From the NCBI RefSeq assembly GCF_024298885.1, contig NZ_CP101166.1:620001-684000 (forward strand): a stretch of DNA of 64,000 nt, in the 5' to 3' direction. How positions within the stretch are numbered: the stretch's first letter is position 1; each line of letters opens with the position of its first letter. The position numbers and the translations under genes are program-made. Positions 35,275-44,424 of the stretch are shown in pieces. The notes under the pieces are model-generated. The model was not told the DNA's origin, searched no databases, and worked only from the letters and a program-made list of their open reading frames with translations. Source of the DNA: Haloglomus halophilum (lineage in GTDB: Archaea; Halobacteriota; Halobacteria; Halobacteriales; Haloarculaceae).

Positions 35275-36645
35275 ATGAGCAGTCCTGAACTCGATGTCGT
35301 CGAGTTTCTCCTCACCGCAGCGGTCTACACGGAGAACGGTGACCTCGACGAGCGCGACCTGCCACCGCGGTACCGGCGGGTGTTCTGGTCGGAGGGAGAT
35401 ATCGAACGGCCGCTGGCGACGACGGGGAACACCGCGGCCGCCGCAACCGGCGTCGACCGGCCGTGGGAGGCCGTCTCCGGCCTGATGTTCACCGAGCGCG
35501 ACGACTTCTCGGGGACCATCGACCTCTCGGACCGGGACATGGCCGAGTCGTGGTACGTCCAGCGCGTCGACACCGAGCGCATCCAGGAGAACCCCACACT
35601 GGCCTCGCACTTCGAGGCCGAGATGGACGAGATCGACTACCAGTCCTCGCGGGAGCGGAACCGCCCGGTCCACGCCGACCGCGTCTGGATCGACTCCCTG
35701 CTCGACGAGATGTTCGACGAGGACGACGAGGAGATGCTGGACCTCGTCGAGGTCAAAGCGCCCGAGGAGGTCGAGATCACGATGAACGACCTCGTCCTCA
35801 CCGAGGACCAGGAGGGCGAGATCGAGAAGGTCGTCAAGGCCATCGAGCACCGCGACTACCTCGCGGAGATCGGCCTCCGGGAGATCGGCAAGCTCCTGTT
35901 CGTCGGGCCGCCCGGCACGGGGAAGACGAGCGTCGCGCGCGCGCTGGCGCGTGAACTCGATCTCCCGTTCGTGGAGGTCAAGCTGTCGATGATCACGAGC
36001 CAGTACCTCGGGGAGACGGCCAAGAACGTCGACAAGACGTTCGAGGTCGCCAAGCGGCTCTCGCCCTGTATCCTGTTCATGGACGAGTTCGACTTCGTCG
36101 CGAAGACGCGCTCCTCCGACGAGCACGCCGCCATCAAGCGCGCGGTCAACACGCTCCTGAAGAGCATCGACGAAGTGAGCCTCATCCAGGACGACGTGCT
36201 CCTCATCGGCGCGACCAACCACCCCGATCAGCTCGACGCCGCGGCGTGGCGCCGGTTCGACGAGATCGTCAACTTCCCCAAGCCCGACGCCGGGATGCGC
36301 GCGGACATCCTGGAGGTCGTCACCCGGCGGATGGAGATCGACGACTTCGACCCGGCCGAGGTGGCCGACCTGACCGAGGGCCTGACCGGCAGCGACCTCC
36401 GGCTCGTCCTCCGCGAGGCGGTGCTGGATGCGCTGACCGAGGAGCGGACCACCCTCACGCAGGCCGACCTCCGGCGGGCCGTCGAGGGGTTCGAGGAACG
36501 GGACAACCTCAAGAACATGGACGACTTCGACAACTGGAAGGGGACCCGCTCGGACGAGAGCGAGAACGGCGAGGGGGACTCGCACGACCACTCCGACCAC
36601 GACCACACGCACGAGTCGACCGAGGTCGAGCCGCCCTCCGAGTAG
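35275..36645 (+). CDS. AAA-family ATPase with haloarchaeal N-terminal domain
   Basis: 456 residues from ATG at 35275. About 165 residues of uncharacterised N-terminal domain precede one AAA+ module: Walker [10 protein letters not shown], Walker B ILFMDEFDF, sensor 1 IGATNH, and arginine-finger region AAWRRFDEIVNFPKP. The tail is rich in His and Asp (SHDHSDHDHTHES) and could bind metal. The single AAA domain resembles the katanin/Vps4-like class found in haloarchaea. The target is unknown. A TATA-like cttatg precedes the start by about 30 bases. Confidence 0.88.
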   Translation: MSSPELDVVEFLLTAAVYTENGDLDERDLPPRYRRVFWSEGDIERPLATTGNTAAAATGVDRPWEAVSGLMFTERDDFSGTIDLSDRDMAESWYVQRVDTERIQENPTLASHFEAEMDEIDYQSSRERNRPVHADRVWIDSLLDEMFDEDDEEMLDLVEVKAPEEVEITMNDLVLTEDQEGEIEKVVKAIEHRDYLAEIGLREIGKLLFVGPPGTGKTSVARALARELDLPFVEVKLSMITSQYLGETAKNVDKTFEVAKRLSPCILFMDEFDFVAKTRSSDEHAAIKRAVNTLLKSIDEVSLIQDDVLLIGATNHPDQLDAAAWRRFDEIVNFPKPDAGMRADILEVVTRRMEIDDFDPAEVADLTEGLTGSDLRLVLREAVLDALTEERTTLTQADLRRAVEGFEERDNLKNMDDFDNWKGTRSDESENGEGDSHDHSDHDHTHESTEVEPPSE

Positions 36646-36679
36646 GGGGCCACTGGGTTCCGGGTCGACCGTCGGCTAC

Positions 36680-39600
36680 TCACTCCGATCCGTCGCTCCG
36701 GTCCTCGCGTTCCTCCCGCTCGAACAGCGTGCCACAGAGCTTGCGGTGGCCGGCCCGGAGATGCTGTGAGACGGTCGCATCGCCGATGGAGAGCGCGTCG
36801 GCCAGCTCGCTGGCGTCGGTCCGCCGGGGCCACTCGTAGTAGCCCGAGACGTACGCCGTTTCGAGGGTCTGGCGCTGGCGCTCGGTCAGTTTCGACTCCA
36901 CCTCGCCCACGTACTCGATACTGCTCTTCGATTCCAGGGTGACCTGCTGCTGGCTGACCAGTGAGGTGTCCGGATACTGCTCGGCGACGGCATCGACGAC
37001 CGACCGCACGTCGCTCTCCGGCGGGAGTTCGACGGTGACGATGGCGCTCGATGGCTGGATGACGATCTCCCGGACCTGGCCGCCGCGCTCGCCGAGCATC
37101 GAGAGTGTCGGGGGCTCGTCGAGCAACCACTCGTACAGTCCGACGCCGTCGTGCTCGCCCACGTGCCGGAACCGGGCCACCGTGTCGGCCCCCTGCTCGA
37201 TGAACGTCCGGACCGCCGACTCGGTCGTCCCGTCGGCGCTCGCGTAGACGAGGAACCGGCCGTCATCGAGCGGGATGGTGCGCTCGACCTGGATGCGTGG
37301 TGTCGTGTCCCCGGACTCGTCGACCGGGAGGTCGTCACTCGGGATCGAGAGTTCCAGCTCGATGGCACTCTCGGCCATCAGGGCCTCCCGGTGCTCCAGC
37401 GCCGCGATAGCGTGGCCGATGCTCTCGCCGAGATGCGAGACGACGGTCCGTTCGCGGTCGTCGAACGCCGCCTCACGCCGGGAGTAGAGGGCCAGCAGGC
37501 CGTACTGGCGGCCGTCGTACCGGAGCGGAATCGCCGCCATGGCACGGAACCCGGCGTCGCGGGCCGCCACCTGCCACGCCTCGTCCGCGAGCCCGTCGAT
37601 ATCCCGTACCACCTGTGTCCGGCCCGTCTCCAGGGCGGTCGCGCCCGGCCCCGTCGGCTCGGTGTCCTCGCCGTACGGGATGGAGACGGCGTCCAGATAC
37701 GCCTGGTGTGGCCCGGCACTCGTCCGCGGGACCACCTCGCCGGCCGTGGTGTCGACCTCGCCGACCCACGCGAAGGCGTACGAGTCCGCGCCCGCGAGCG
37801 TCTCGCAGACCCGCTCCTCCAGTTCGGTACGCGAGGTGGCGTCGATGACGGCACCGTTGACCTCGCGGACGACCTCGTTCAGGTCGACGAGCGCCCCCAG
37901 CTGGTCGCGCTGCTCGCGGAGCCGGCGCTCGCGCTCCCGGCGCTCGGTCACCTCACGGGTGTTGACCAGGATGCCATCGACGTGGGGCTCGTCGGTGAGG
38001 TTGCGGGCGCTGGCCTCGACGATGGCCTCGGACCCGTCCTCGCGGCGGAGGGTGACCTCGATGGTCGGCTGCGAGGACGGGTCCGCCAGGAGCCCCTCGA
38101 GTTCCTGGGCCACGCCTTCGACCTCCCCCTGGTCGAGGTACTCGAAGATGGACTCACCGAGGGCCTCGGCCGGCGTGTAGCCGAACACCTCCTCGACGGA
38201 TGGCGTGATGTACGTGATGGTCCCGTCCTCGTCGAGGATGGCGCTCACGTCGGTCGAGCGTTCGAGTGCCACCTCGTACTGCTTGAGTCGCCGCTCGTAC
38301 GCCACCCGGTCGATGGCGGTCGCGAGCACGTTCGCGACGCTCTCGACGAACGAGGTGTCGGTCCCGGCGAAGGAACGCGGCGAGGTGTCGTGGACGCCGA
38401 GGATGCCCCACGGGTCGTCCGTCGGGCCGATGACGACGCTGATGCCGCTCTCCACATCGTGGTCGGTCAGGAGCGACGGCGGGGCGAAACGCGTCTCCTC
38501 GGCGAAGTCCTCGACCACGACCGGCTCCTCGGAGACCAGTGTGAACCCCGCCTGCGAGTCGCGACCGGTGCCGACCGCCGCCTCCCCGACGTAGCCGGGC
38601 TGCCAGCCCACACCGGCCCGCAGCTCGAGTTCCCCCGCCTCGGGCTGGAGATCGAGCACCTTGCAGTAATCGGCGTCGAGCACGCCCGCGACGGCCGCGA
38701 CGGCGCTGTCGAACAGGTCGTCCAGCGACTCGCCACCGAGTGCCTGTCTACCGAGGTCGGCGACGGCCGTCTGCTGGTCGACCCGCCGCTCCAGCTCGCG
38801 CTGCTGGGCCCGCCGCTCGGTGATGTCGCGGACCACGCCGATACGCTCCAGGCCGGTCGCGCCCTCGATGAGCGCGAAGCGGGCTTCGGCCGGGAACGTC
38901 GAGCCGTCGGCCCGTTCGACCTCGGCCCGGATGGTCGGCGAGACGCGCTCGTCGGCCGCCATGTCGGCCTCGATCTCGCGGGCCCGCTCGATGGTCTCCT
39001 CGTCGACGAGTTTCGAGACGTGGTCGCCGAGCAACGCCTCGCTGTCGTAGCCGGTCATCCGCGCGTACTCGTCGTTGACCATCGTGAACCGACCGTCCTC
39101 GTCGACCGTGTACACCCCGTCGTTCATCGCCTGGACGATGGTCTCGTACCGTTCGAGTTCGCGCTCGCGGCGCCTGGGCTCGGTGATGTCGGTGAAGTAC
39201 ACCGATAGCCCCGTCTCTGAGGGGTAGGCGTTCACCCGGAACCAGGTGTCGAGCGGGTCGTAGTGGGCCTCGAACTCGACCGGCTGCTGGGTCCGCATCG
39301 CCGCCTCGTACTCCTCCTGGAACGCCGTCCCTCGGGCCTCCGGGTACAGCTCCCAGATGTGCTCCCCCTCGAGCTCGTCCGGGGAGTGGCCGAGCAGCTC
39401 GCCCGTCCGCTCGTTCGCGTAGGTGAACCGCCAGTCGTCGTCGAGCGCGAAGAACCCGTGGGAGATGCGGTCGAAGACCGCCTCCGTGTCCTCCCCGGAG
39501 TCGAACCCGGCCGCGGCGTCGGCGGTATCCACATGGGCCGGAGACGCCGGTTCCCCGTCGGCCGGCGTCACGAGGAGCGTCAGACGCTCACCGTCCGGGT

Positions 39601-39883
39601 AGACTCGACCCGAACGGAACACCCCGTCCGTCGCCGGGAGCCGGACCGTCGTCGCCGACCCCTCATCCCGCGCCTCCCGGAGGCGGTCCGCGGCGGCCGT
39701 CCCCTGCAGGTCCGGCCACGCGTCCCAGACGCGGCGTCCCTCCAGGTCCGCCGCCGTCCCCCCGATGAGGTCGGCCGCGGCGTCGTTGACGTACGTGAGC
39801 CGCCAGTCCGCGTCGAGCGACACGACGGGGTCGCTGATGCACTGGAGCGCCGTGGTCTGGGGAGCAGAGGTCTCACTCGGCAT
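36680..39883 (-). CDS. Multi-PAS/GAF sensor with Bat-type HTH output
   Basis: 1067 residues from ATG at 39883; upstream residues in frame lack PAS character. Order: PAS (about 5-110), PAS (145-265, FFALDDDWRFTYANERTGELLG), PAS (270-385), GAF (405-550, ADYCKVLDLQPEAGELELRAG), PAS (560-670), GAF (690-835), then the bacterio-opsin-activator domain and HTH_10 at the end (LTERQRQTLETAYVSGYYEWPR, SIGDATVSQHLRAGHRKL). It is a one-component regulator sensing redox, light or ligand signals. No kinase domain is present. It converges on the AAA ATPase gene. Confidence 0.9.
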   Translation of the reverse strand: MPSETSAPQTTALQCISDPVVSLDADWRLTYVNDAAADLIGGTAADLEGRRVWDAWPDLQGTAAADRLREARDEGSATTVRLPATDGVFRSGRVYPDGERLTLLVTPADGEPASPAHVDTADAAAGFDSGEDTEAVFDRISHGFFALDDDWRFTYANERTGELLGHSPDELEGEHIWELYPEARGTAFQEEYEAAMRTQQPVEFEAHYDPLDTWFRVNAYPSETGLSVYFTDITEPRRRERELERYETIVQAMNDGVYTVDEDGRFTMVNDEYARMTGYDSEALLGDHVSKLVDEETIERAREIEADMAADERVSPTIRAEVERADGSTFPAEARFALIEGATGLERIGVVRDITERRAQQRELERRVDQQTAVADLGRQALGGESLDDLFDSAVAAVAGVLDADYCKVLDLQPEAGELELRAGVGWQPGYVGEAAVGTGRDSQAGFTLVSEEPVVVEDFAEETRFAPPSLLTDHDVESGISVVIGPTDDPWGILGVHDTSPRSFAGTDTSFVESVANVLATAIDRVAYERRLKQYEVALERSTDVSAILDEDGTITYITPSVEEVFGYTPAEALGESIFEYLDQGEVEGVAQELEGLLADPSSQPTIEVTLRREDGSEAIVEASARNLTDEPHVDGILVNTREVTERRERERRLREQRDQLGALVDLNEVVREVNGAVIDATSRTELEERVCETLAGADSYAFAWVGEVDTTAGEVVPRTSAGPHQAYLDAVSIPYGEDTEPTGPGATALETGRTQVVRDIDGLADEAWQVAARDAGFRAMAAIPLRYDGRQYGLLALYSRREAAFDDRERTVVSHLGESIGHAIAALEHREALMAESAIELELSIPSDDLPVDESGDTTPRIQVERTIPLDDGRFLVYASADGTTESAVRTFIEQGADTVARFRHVGEHDGVGLYEWLLDEPPTLSMLGERGGQVREIVIQPSSAIVTVELPPESDVRSVVDAVAEQYPDTSLVSQQQVTLESKSSIEYVGEVESKLTERQRQTLETAYVSGYYEWPRRTDASELADALSIGDATVSQHLRAGHRKLCGTLFEREEREDRSDGSE

Positions 39884-40126
39884 GGTGGTCGTCCATCCGT
39901 CCGTATCTCCACACGGTCGAGGGAGTGATATCCCTCTTACGGCCGAACTGGTCAGGACAGCGCGGGCGACGCGACCGAATCCGAGAGCCGACCGCTGGTG
40001 AACTGCGACACCGGTACCAAAATGGTTTGCCAGCACCGATATGCCCCAGTCCATCCTGCATTGCGATAGCGACAGTACGACGCGGACACCGAACGGGCCA
40101 TCGAACAACCGCCGTCCACACAGCCA

Positions 40127-40579
40127 ATGAACACCGACCGCACATCACTCAAGGACCACGTCACGACGATGTATGCGAGACTCCGTCGAGCCCTCGGAAC
40201 CGGCCGTGGCGACCGGCAGGAGACCGATGTCGGGGTTGGATTCCCGGAGACCACCGAGACGGACCCCCCCGCGGGCACGACGGACGCACCGACCATCGCC
40301 GACGGGTCCGGCGCCGCCGAGACCCTGACACGCTCGGAGCTCGCCGGCAGAACCGGACTCAGCCCGGAGCAGTACATCCGGCAGTTGCTCGCGGAGCACG
40401 ACGGCCGACTCCGGCAGAGCGACGTGGGCGACCTGGCCCGGCTGTCAGCATCGACGACGAGTCGGCTCCTCTCGGAGATGGAGGCCGACCAGCAGATCAC
40501 GCGCGTCTCTATCGGTCGCGAGAAGGTCGTCTGTCTCCCCTCCTCGACGCCCGACAGCGCGAACCAGCGGGCGGTCTGA
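40127..40579 (+). CDS. Winged-helix (MarR-like) DNA-binding protein
   Basis: 150 residues. The first 75 are acidic and probably disordered. The C-terminal wHTH (EQYIRQLLAEHDGRLRQSDVGDLARLSASTTSRLLSEMEADQQITRVSIGREKVV) matches the haloarchaeal MarR-like module usually attached to membrane proteins, but here no helix is visible. It is divergent from the Bat-type sensor (243-base gap), so the two may be functionally linked. Confidence 0.7.
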   Translation: MNTDRTSLKDHVTTMYARLRRALGTGRGDRQETDVGVGFPETTETDPPAGTTDAPTIADGSGAAETLTRSELAGRTGLSPEQYIRQLLAEHDGRLRQSDVGDLARLSASTTSRLLSEMEADQQITRVSIGREKVVCLPSSTPDSANQRAV

Positions 40580-40648
40580 GGACCGGTCCCCCGGCGCTTC
40601 CGGCCCCCACCACGGTACTTTTGGCCCGACACCACGATTCGGGAACCG

Positions 40649-41470
40649 ATGGAGGTCACCCTCCTCGGAACCGGCGACACGACCGGCACGCCGACGCCGG
40701 GCTGTTCATGTGACACCTGCGAGGCGGCCCGCGAGCGCGGCATCGAGCGCTCACGGTTCTCGGTCCACGTCCACAACGAGCGGACCGGCGAGTCGCTGCT
40801 CGTCGACGCCAGCCCGGACCTCCGCCAGCAGTTCCTCGACCACGATGTCGACCTGCCCGACGAGGTCGTCATCAGCCACATCCACTTCGACCATCTCGAT
40901 GGGCTGGGCAACGCCTACCGGCTGTTCCCCGAGGTGCCGGTGTACGCCGCCGACGAGACCGACCCGGAGACCGGCGAGAGCGTCGCCGCGGCCGTCCGCC
41001 GGCGCTACGACTACCTCGACACCGTCGTCGTCGAGCCCCGGACCCCCTTCGAGCCGTTCGAGGTCTGCGGCCTGGAGCTGACGCTCGTCCCGGTCGACCA
41101 TCCGCCGCTCGTGTGTTACGGGCTCGCCATCGAGGACCCCGAGACGGGCGCGAAGCTCTCGCTCTCCGGCGATACGGGCTACGACATCCCCGACGAGTCG
41201 CTCGACGTGCTCAGGGACCCCGACCTGCTGCTGGCCGACGGTATCGTCCCGGCGCACCTCTGTGAGTACCACCCGCTCGGTGGCGCCGACGAGGTCGACG
41301 GCGAGTTCATGACGTTCGGCACGAAGCACATGACCTTCGAGGGGGCCCAGCGCCTCGGCCGGAACCTCGATGCCGACGAGACGCGCGTCGTCCACATCTC
41401 GCATTTCGTCCCGGCCGAGGAGGCGTTCGAGGAGCCGCTGGCGGTCGACGGGGAGCGGTACGTCCTGTAG
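40649..41470 (+). CDS. MBL-fold phosphodiesterase (PhnP-like)
   Basis: 273 residues. Metallo-beta-lactamase motif SHIHFDHLDGL supplies the HxHxDH ligands; later ligands are in LSGDTGYD and VVHISHFVP. The Cys pair CSCDTCEAARERG near the N-terminus is typical of PhnP-type cyclic phosphate phosphodiesterases, which bind an extra zinc. No phn genes are nearby, so the substrate (a phosphoribosyl cyclic phosphate or similar) is uncertain. Confidence 0.82.
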   Translation: MEVTLLGTGDTTGTPTPGCSCDTCEAARERGIERSRFSVHVHNERTGESLLVDASPDLRQQFLDHDVDLPDEVVISHIHFDHLDGLGNAYRLFPEVPVYAADETDPETGESVAAAVRRRYDYLDTVVVEPRTPFEPFEVCGLELTLVPVDHPPLVCYGLAIEDPETGAKLSLSGDTGYDIPDESLDVLRDPDLLLADGIVPAHLCEYHPLGGADEVDGEFMTFGTKHMTFEGAQRLGRNLDADETRVVHISHFVPAEEAFEEPLAVDGERYVL

Positions 41471-41630
41471 TTCGCGGGACCGGGACGAGGCTGGGGCGGG
41501 GTCGGGACGCCGTGGTTGCCAAGGCTCTTGCGTCGAGGGCCACTCTGTACGTGTATATGATTTCCCTGACACTTGCTGTGGGGGAGCGGACACCCGTCAG
41601 CAGCCAACCCGGGGCCGTCCGGGGAGACCT

Positions 41631-42596
41631 GTGAACCCCAGCCGGGTCGACTCCATCGTCGACCTGACGTACGGCCTGCTCATCGCGGCCTCGGTCGGAC
41701 TCATCGTGGTCGCCGGGAACACCGTCGGACTGGCCTTCGGCTTCGGCGTCCTCCTCTCGTTCATGCTCCACGTCGTCTGGAAGATGGCGCGGTTCGACCC
41801 GAACTGGATGACCACGGAGGTCCAGCGGACGGTCGAGGAGACCGTCGACGAGACGGTCAGCGAGACGGTGGAGAAGACCGTCGGTGAGACCGTCGAAGAG
41901 AAGGTCGGCGAGACGGTCGAGGAGAAGGTCGGTGAGACCGTCGAAGAGACCGTCGATGAAACCGTCAGCGAGACCGTCGAGAAGACGGTCGAAGAGACCG
42001 TGGACGAGACGGTCGGCGAGACGGTGGAGAAGACCGTCGACGAAACCGTCGGTGAGACGGTGGAGAAGACCGTAGAGGAGACCGTCGGCGAGACGGTCGA
42101 GGAGACGGTCGAAGAGACGGTTGGCGAGACGGTCGAGGAGAAGGTCGAGGAGACCGTCGAGAAGACCGTGGAGGAGACCGTGGGCGAGACGGTGGAGAAG
42201 ACCGTGGACGAGACGGTGGAGGAGAAGGTCGGGGAAACCGTCGAGAAGACGGTCGAGGAAACCGTCAGCGAGACAGTCGAGAAGACGGTCGAGGAAACCG
42301 TGGACGAGACGGTCGAGGAGAAGGTCGGGGAAACCGTCGAGACGACGGTCGAGGAGACGCTGGGTGCGCAGGTGGACTCGAAGTCCGGCGAGTGGGAGGA
42401 CCGGACCGAGGAAGAGGTGTGGGAGGACGAGGCGGCCGACGGCGAGTGGGAGGACGAGGACGAGCGGGAGGTGTGGGAGGACGACGAGGCGAGCGACAGC
42501 GAGGGAGAGGACGAAACGAACGACGACGGATCGGATGCGACGAACGGCGAGGACGATGCTAGCGACGAGGACGCGGACGACCCGGAGGACGCCTGA
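41631..42596 (+). CDS. Membrane-anchored protein with about 44 tandem TVxE tetrapeptide repeats
   Basis: 321 residues from GTG at 41631. Two helices (about residues 11-51) anchor it. Residues 67-243 are an uninterrupted run of a four-residue unit, Thr/Lys-Val-(Glu/Asp/Ser/Gly)-(Glu/Lys), such as TVEETVDETVSETVEKTV, coded by 12-bp DNA units (41829-42360). The tail has three WED-containing units (GEWED, EVWED) and is extremely acidic. A four-residue period suggests a long helix with one Val/Thr stripe, perhaps a coiled coil. Its stop overlaps the phosphate transporter start (TGATG), so the two are coupled. The function is unknown. Confidence 0.75.
   Translation: MNPSRVDSIVDLTYGLLIAASVGLIVVAGNTVGLAFGFGVLLSFMLHVVWKMARFDPNWMTTEVQRTVEETVDETVSETVEKTVGETVEEKVGETVEEKVGETVEETVDETVSETVEKTVEETVDETVGETVEKTVDETVGETVEKTVEETVGETVEETVEETVGETVEEKVEETVEKTVEETVGETVEKTVDETVEEKVGETVEKTVEETVSETVEKTVEETVDETVEEKVGETVETTVEETLGAQVDSKSGEWEDRTEEEVWEDEAADGEWEDEDEREVWEDDEASDSEGEDETNDDGSDATNGEDDASDEDADDPEDA
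41829..42360 (+). repeat. 12-bp tandem DNA repeat array inside the tetrapeptide-repeat gene
   Basis: Units of the form gagacggtcgag / gagaccgtcgaa repeat with synonymous variation (gtc/gtg, gag/gaa) throughout 530 bases. Some higher-order blocks are nearly identical, for example the stretches around 42229-42270 and 42289-42340. This indicates growth by unequal crossing-over or slippage. Copy number is likely to vary among strains. Confidence 0.85.
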
Positions 42597-43774
42597 TGGT
42601 CGACCCGTTGCTCGTCGTCGGCGTCCTCGTCTCGATGTTCGTCGCGTACAACATCGGCGGGTCGACGACCGGGCCGGCGTTCGGGCCGGCGGTCGGCGCC
42701 GACGCCATCTCGAAGACGGCCGCCGCGGCGCTGATGTCGGTGTTCTTCTTCCTCGGGGCCTGGACTATCGGTCGGAACGTCGTGACGAAGCTCGGCACGG
42801 AGCTGGTCGCGGACCCCGGCGTGTTCACGCTGGAGTCGTCCATCGCGGTCCTGTTCTTCATCGGGGTCGCGCTGCTGATGGGGAACCTCTTCGGCGTCCC
42901 GGCCTCGACCTCCATGACGGCCGTCGGCGCCATCGCGGGGCTGGGGCTCGCGGGCGGCGTCCTCGACTTCGCCGTCATGGGCGAGATCGTCATCTGGTGG
43001 GTCGTCTCGCCCATCATCGGCTTCTGGGTGTCGCTCATCATCGGCCGGTACTTCTACGCGCGGCTCAACCGGATGATCGCGATGGAGCGCAGCACGGGCC
43101 CGCTGCTCGATGTCGACCGTTCGGGACCGATACCGATTCCACGGGTTCACCGGACGACCAACCGGCGTGAACTGTACGGGACGATAACGGTCGTCGCTAT
43201 CGGCTGTCTGATGGCGTTCAGTTCCGGAACCTCGAACATCGCCAACGCCGTCGCGCCGCTGGTCGGGAGCAAGGAGCTGGCGATGAACCCGGCCATCATC
43301 TTCGGCGGCATCGCCGTCGCCATCGGCGCGTTCACCATCGCCCGGCGGACCCTGGAGACGATGGGGAGCGACATCACGGAGCTGCCGCTGACGGCCGCCA
43401 TCGTGGTCGCGACGGTCAGCTCCACGCTGGTCGTCTTCCTCTCGACGCTGGGCATCCCCGCGAGCTTCGTCGTCATCGCGACGGTCTCCATCATCGGCCT
43501 GGGCTGGGGCCGGGCGACCCGACCGGTGACCGTCCCGGAGGCGGTCACCGCCGCCGAGGACCCGCCCAGGGTGTCGGTCGACGCGCTGGCCGCCGACGAG
43601 GAGGGCGAGGAGCTCCCCCCCATCGGCGAGGAATCACCCGAACGGACCGACGCCGGCGACCTCTTCAACCCCGCGACGACCGCCCGGGTCGTCCTGATGC
43701 AGAACGTCGTGCCGGCCATCGCCACCGTCGGGGCGTACCTCACGTTCCGGTTCGTCCCGATATTCGGGTTCTGA
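42596..43774 (+). CDS. Inorganic phosphate transporter, PiT family
   Basis: 392 residues with about ten helices in two repeated halves. PiT signatures: VAYNIGGSTTGPAFGPAVGADAISK near the start and AFSSGTSNIANAVAPLVGS in the second half; GVPASTSMTAVGAIAG is the internal helical repeat. A central acidic loop carries a possible regulatory segment (EEGEELPPIGEESPE). PiT proteins carry metal-phosphate with protons or sodium. In many organisms PiT pairs with a PhoU-like partner; here the partner position is held by the tetrapeptide-repeat protein. Confidence 0.92.
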   Translation: MVDPLLVVGVLVSMFVAYNIGGSTTGPAFGPAVGADAISKTAAAALMSVFFFLGAWTIGRNVVTKLGTELVADPGVFTLESSIAVLFFIGVALLMGNLFGVPASTSMTAVGAIAGLGLAGGVLDFAVMGEIVIWWVVSPIIGFWVSLIIGRYFYARLNRMIAMERSTGPLLDVDRSGPIPIPRVHRTTNRRELYGTITVVAIGCLMAFSSGTSNIANAVAPLVGSKELAMNPAIIFGGIAVAIGAFTIARRTLETMGSDITELPLTAAIVVATVSSTLVVFLSTLGIPASFVVIATVSIIGLGWGRATRPVTVPEAVTAAEDPPRVSVDALAADEEGEELPPIGEESPERTDAGDLFNPATTARVVLMQNVVPAIATVGAYLTFRFVPIFGF

Positions 43775-43817
43775 ACGGCGGTCCCGCCCGGCCCGATGGT
43801 GGCCGCCGCGCGGGCCG

Positions 43818-44318
43818 TCAGCCGTCGAGGCCGTGGCGCTCGCGCAGCTCGGGGACGCTCTCGGGCTTCGACTCGAACCCGTACTCGTCGCCCAGCCGGT
43901 CGATGCGCACCAGCAGTTCCTCGGGCGGCGCGTCGTCGTCGAGTAGCTCCGCGAGTTCCTCGAAGTACCACGCGAACCCGCCCGGGGCGATGACCTCGAG
44001 GAACCGGAGCGGCTCCGACCCGGGGTTCCAGAAGGCGTGCCAGACGCCGCGCTCCTTCACCACGGTCCCGCCCGCCTCGACGACCCGGACCTCCCGGTCC
44101 GCCCCCGTTCCTTCCTCGATGCCCATCCGCCCGGCCAGCACGTGCGAGATCTCGTCCTCGCGGCTGTGCCGGTGGAGTGGCGACCCGAGCGTCCCGGGTG
44201 GGAGCGTGTGTTCGACGACCGCCACCTCGCTGTCGCTCTCGTCCGGCGCGACCTGCAGGTCGGCGCCGAGCTGCCCGTCGGCACCTGTCTGGACCGAGTA
44301 GTGTGGCTCGTCGGCCAT
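43818..44318 (-). CDS. Cupin-domain protein
   Basis: 166 residues from ATG at 44318. The cupin motif 1 is SPLHRHSREDEISHVLAGRMGI with metal-binding His and Glu; motif 2 is WHAFWNPGSEPLRFLEVIAPGG. Single-domain cupins bind a metal and are dioxygenases, isomerases or sugar-binding proteins. The C-terminal 40 residues are helical and acidic. The role is unknown. It faces the PiT gene convergently. Confidence 0.85.
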   Translation of the reverse strand: MADEPHYSVQTGADGQLGADLQVAPDESDSEVAVVEHTLPPGTLGSPLHRHSREDEISHVLAGRMGIEEGTGADREVRVVEAGGTVVKERGVWHAFWNPGSEPLRFLEVIAPGGFAWYFEELAELLDDDAPPEELLVRIDRLGDEYGFESKPESVPELRERHGLDG

Positions 44319-44424
44319 ACGGGGGCGTCCCGAGCCAGCGGCGTAAGGGTTGGCCGGCAGTGCCATCCATCCACACGGAATCCGAGTGGGCAGCGTTTTG
44401 CCGACCCCGACCCCAGCACCCCCA

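Noticed and set aside
37151..39208. A plus-strand frame of about 685 codons opposite the Bat-type sensor
   Set aside because: No recognisable domain and reversed codon bias; the minus strand has clear PAS, GAF and HTH motifs.
39918..39935. Palindrome gaggga/tccctc upstream of the Bat-type sensor as an operator
   Set aside because: Arms are only six bases with a six-base spacer in G+C-rich DNA; such matches are expected by chance and I see no second copy.
41597..43150. A minus-strand frame with many TVSST/SPT repeats opposite the tetrapeptide-repeat gene
   Set aside because: It is the mirror image of the 12-bp DNA repeat. The plus strand has upstream helices, a coupled stop/start and haloarchaeal acidic codons; the minus frame has none.
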